DNA of 6,071 nt from Clostridiales bacterium (lineage in GTDB: Bacteria; Bacillota_A; Clostridia; Peptostreptococcales; Anaerovoracaceae): NCBI GenBank assembly GCA_024697655.1, contig JAILFI010000169.1:1-6071 (forward strand), given 5' to 3'. Under the pieces are notes generated by a model, which was given only the letters and a program-made list of their open reading frames with translations, was not told the DNA's origin and did no database searches. The position numbers were made by a program, and so were the translations under genes. Position 1 is the first letter of the stretch; each line of letters starts with the position of its first letter. Positions 5,437-6,071 of this stretch are shown piece after piece.

Positions 5437-5673
5437 ATGAAAGTAGATAAAGATACAAAACTGACAGATATCCTGAAGGAATACCCGTGGCTGAAAGACG
5501 AACTCCCCAAGATCGACAGCCGCCTGAAGGTGATCAAGAGCCCGATGGCGAAGGTCATGATGGGCAAGATGACCGTTGCGGACGCGAGCGAGAAGAGCGG
5601 TATCTCCGTAGAAGACCTGCTCACCAAACTCGACGAACTGGTCAAGGCGCACAAGCCGAAGAGCTCGTGGTAG
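5437..5673 (+). CDS. DUF1858 domain protein
   Basis: This 78-residue soluble protein has no membrane segment or signal peptide. The pattern KDTKLTDILKEYPWLKDELP, then IKSPMAKVMMGKMTVADASE and KSGISVEDLLTKLDELV, fits DUF1858: an N-terminal helix with a conserved YP, a central segment equivalent to the NPvl region, and a C-terminal TvxxAAexxgi helix pair. Some DUF1858 proteins carry a redox Cys pair in the middle; this one has no Cys at all, so a disulfide or iron-sulfur role is unlikely here. The domain also appears at the N-terminus of larger DUF438-type sensors, but here it stands alone. The start is firm: AGGAGGA (5424-5430) lies 6 bases upstream. Function is unknown. It is transcribed away from marR and is followed 118 bp later by an XRE regulator with no clear terminator between them. 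Confidence 0.8.
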   Translation: MKVDKDTKLTDILKEYPWLKDELPKIDSRLKVIKSPMAKVMMGKMTVADASEKSGISVEDLLTKLDELVKAHKPKSSW

Positions 5674-5791
5674 GCGGGAAACCACAGGTAAACTACAGGT
5701 CGGGCAAACTCAACTGCCAGTCGGTTGAGGAGAGCGAAAGGGAGGCATTATCATGCAATCATCAAAGAAACCTTCTGAAAGGAGCGTGAAT

Positions 5792-6071
5792 ATGATGAAG
5801 AAGCAGACAATGGGCATGATGATCGCCGAAAAACGCAAAGAGATGGGGATGACACAGTTGGACCTCGCCGGATTGATGGGCGTCACCGACAAAGCCGTTT
5901 CCAAATGGGAGCGCGACCTGTCTTATCCGGACGTGAACGCCTTGCCAAAGCTGGCTGAGGTGTTCGGAATGTCCGTGGATGAGCTGATGCAGATCAAAAC
6001 CGAGAGCGTGCAGCAGGACACGGAATCGCCAGTCAGGAAAATCGTTTCCCTGGCGCTTCGCGGGGTCTGCC
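5792..6071 (+). CDS. XRE-family (HTH_3, Cro/CI-type) regulator, 5' part only
   Basis: The reading frame runs off the window end after about 93 codons. Residues 1-65 form a typical Cro/CI helix-turn-helix: MGMMIAEKRKEMGMTQLDLA (helices 1-2), LMGVTDKAVSKWERDLSYPD (recognition helix with the conserved KWER) and ALPKLAEVFGMSVDELM (helices 4-5). A linker then leads into KIVSLALRGVC, the start of a hydrophobic stretch. Relatives with this HTH often continue into membrane helices, which is possible but cut off here. I chose 5792 because AAAGGAG lies 7 bases upstream and the HTH follows at once. An in-frame ATG at 5753 also has GGGAGG 7 bases upstream and would add 13 residues (MQSSKKPSERSVN). A weak 6-bp hairpin (CTCAAC 5709-5714, GTTGAG 5724-5729) lies upstream without a T-run. 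Target genes are unknown. Confidence 0.88.
   Translation, partial: MMKKQTMGMMIAEKRKEMGMTQLDLAGLMGVTDKAVSKWERDLSYPDVNALPKLAEVFGMSVDELMQIKTESVQQDTESPVRKIVSLALRGVC

Noticed and set aside
5283..5654. Minus-strand open frame across the divergent promoter region and the DUF1858 gene
   Set aside because: It is antisense to the DUF1858 gene and its other part covers the promoters; there is no supporting domain.

Overview
The window looks like chromosomal DNA of a GC-rich member of the Bacillota, probably an anaerobic Clostridia lineage. The signs are strong purine-rich ribosome binding sites (AGGAGG types), consensus sigma-A style promoters, short intergenic gaps and several recognisable Clostridia-type families: a DUF3471 serine hydrolase, a YtcJ-type amidohydrolase, a DUF1858 protein, a His-rich MarR and an XRE regulator. 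The genus cannot be fixed from the sequence alone.

Layout, left to right. (1) Bases 1-690 hold the 3' end of a serine hydrolase of the beta-lactamase-related superfamily, on the + strand. (2) Bases 691-1006 are non-coding and are mostly an array of four 63-bp units, each able to fold into a two-part hairpin. (3) Bases 1007-2743 encode a YtcJ-like metal-dependent amidohydrolase, ending in an intrinsic terminator. (4) An extended -10 promoter directly behind that terminator drives an MscS-type mechanosensitive channel (2882-3685), followed 49 bp later by a small nitroreductase (3735-4271), probably in the same transcript. (5) A perfect 15-bp hairpin (4326-4359) separates this unit from a convergent marR gene (minus strand, 4424-5119), whose product carries a His/Gly/Pro/Cys-rich N-terminal region made of 13-residue repeats. 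(6) The divergent region 5120-5436 carries a near-consensus marR promoter bracketed by two copies of TAGTTCGGTACC (probable operator), two leader hairpins, and a separate extended -10 promoter for the + strand. (7) A Cys-free DUF1858 protein (5437-5673) and the start of an XRE-type regulator (5792 to the window end) follow.

The genes do not form one obvious pathway. The best supported functional unit is the apparently self-regulated marR locus. The most unusual theme is repeat expansion: three coding genes carry in-frame short tandem repeats (18, 24 and 39 bp), and the one large spacer on the left carries a 63-bp structured array. A 7-mer word, GCGATTC, recurs twelve times on the two strands, partly inside these repeats. 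I found no clear evidence of a new defence system, CRISPR array, RNA gene or mobile element with a transposase.
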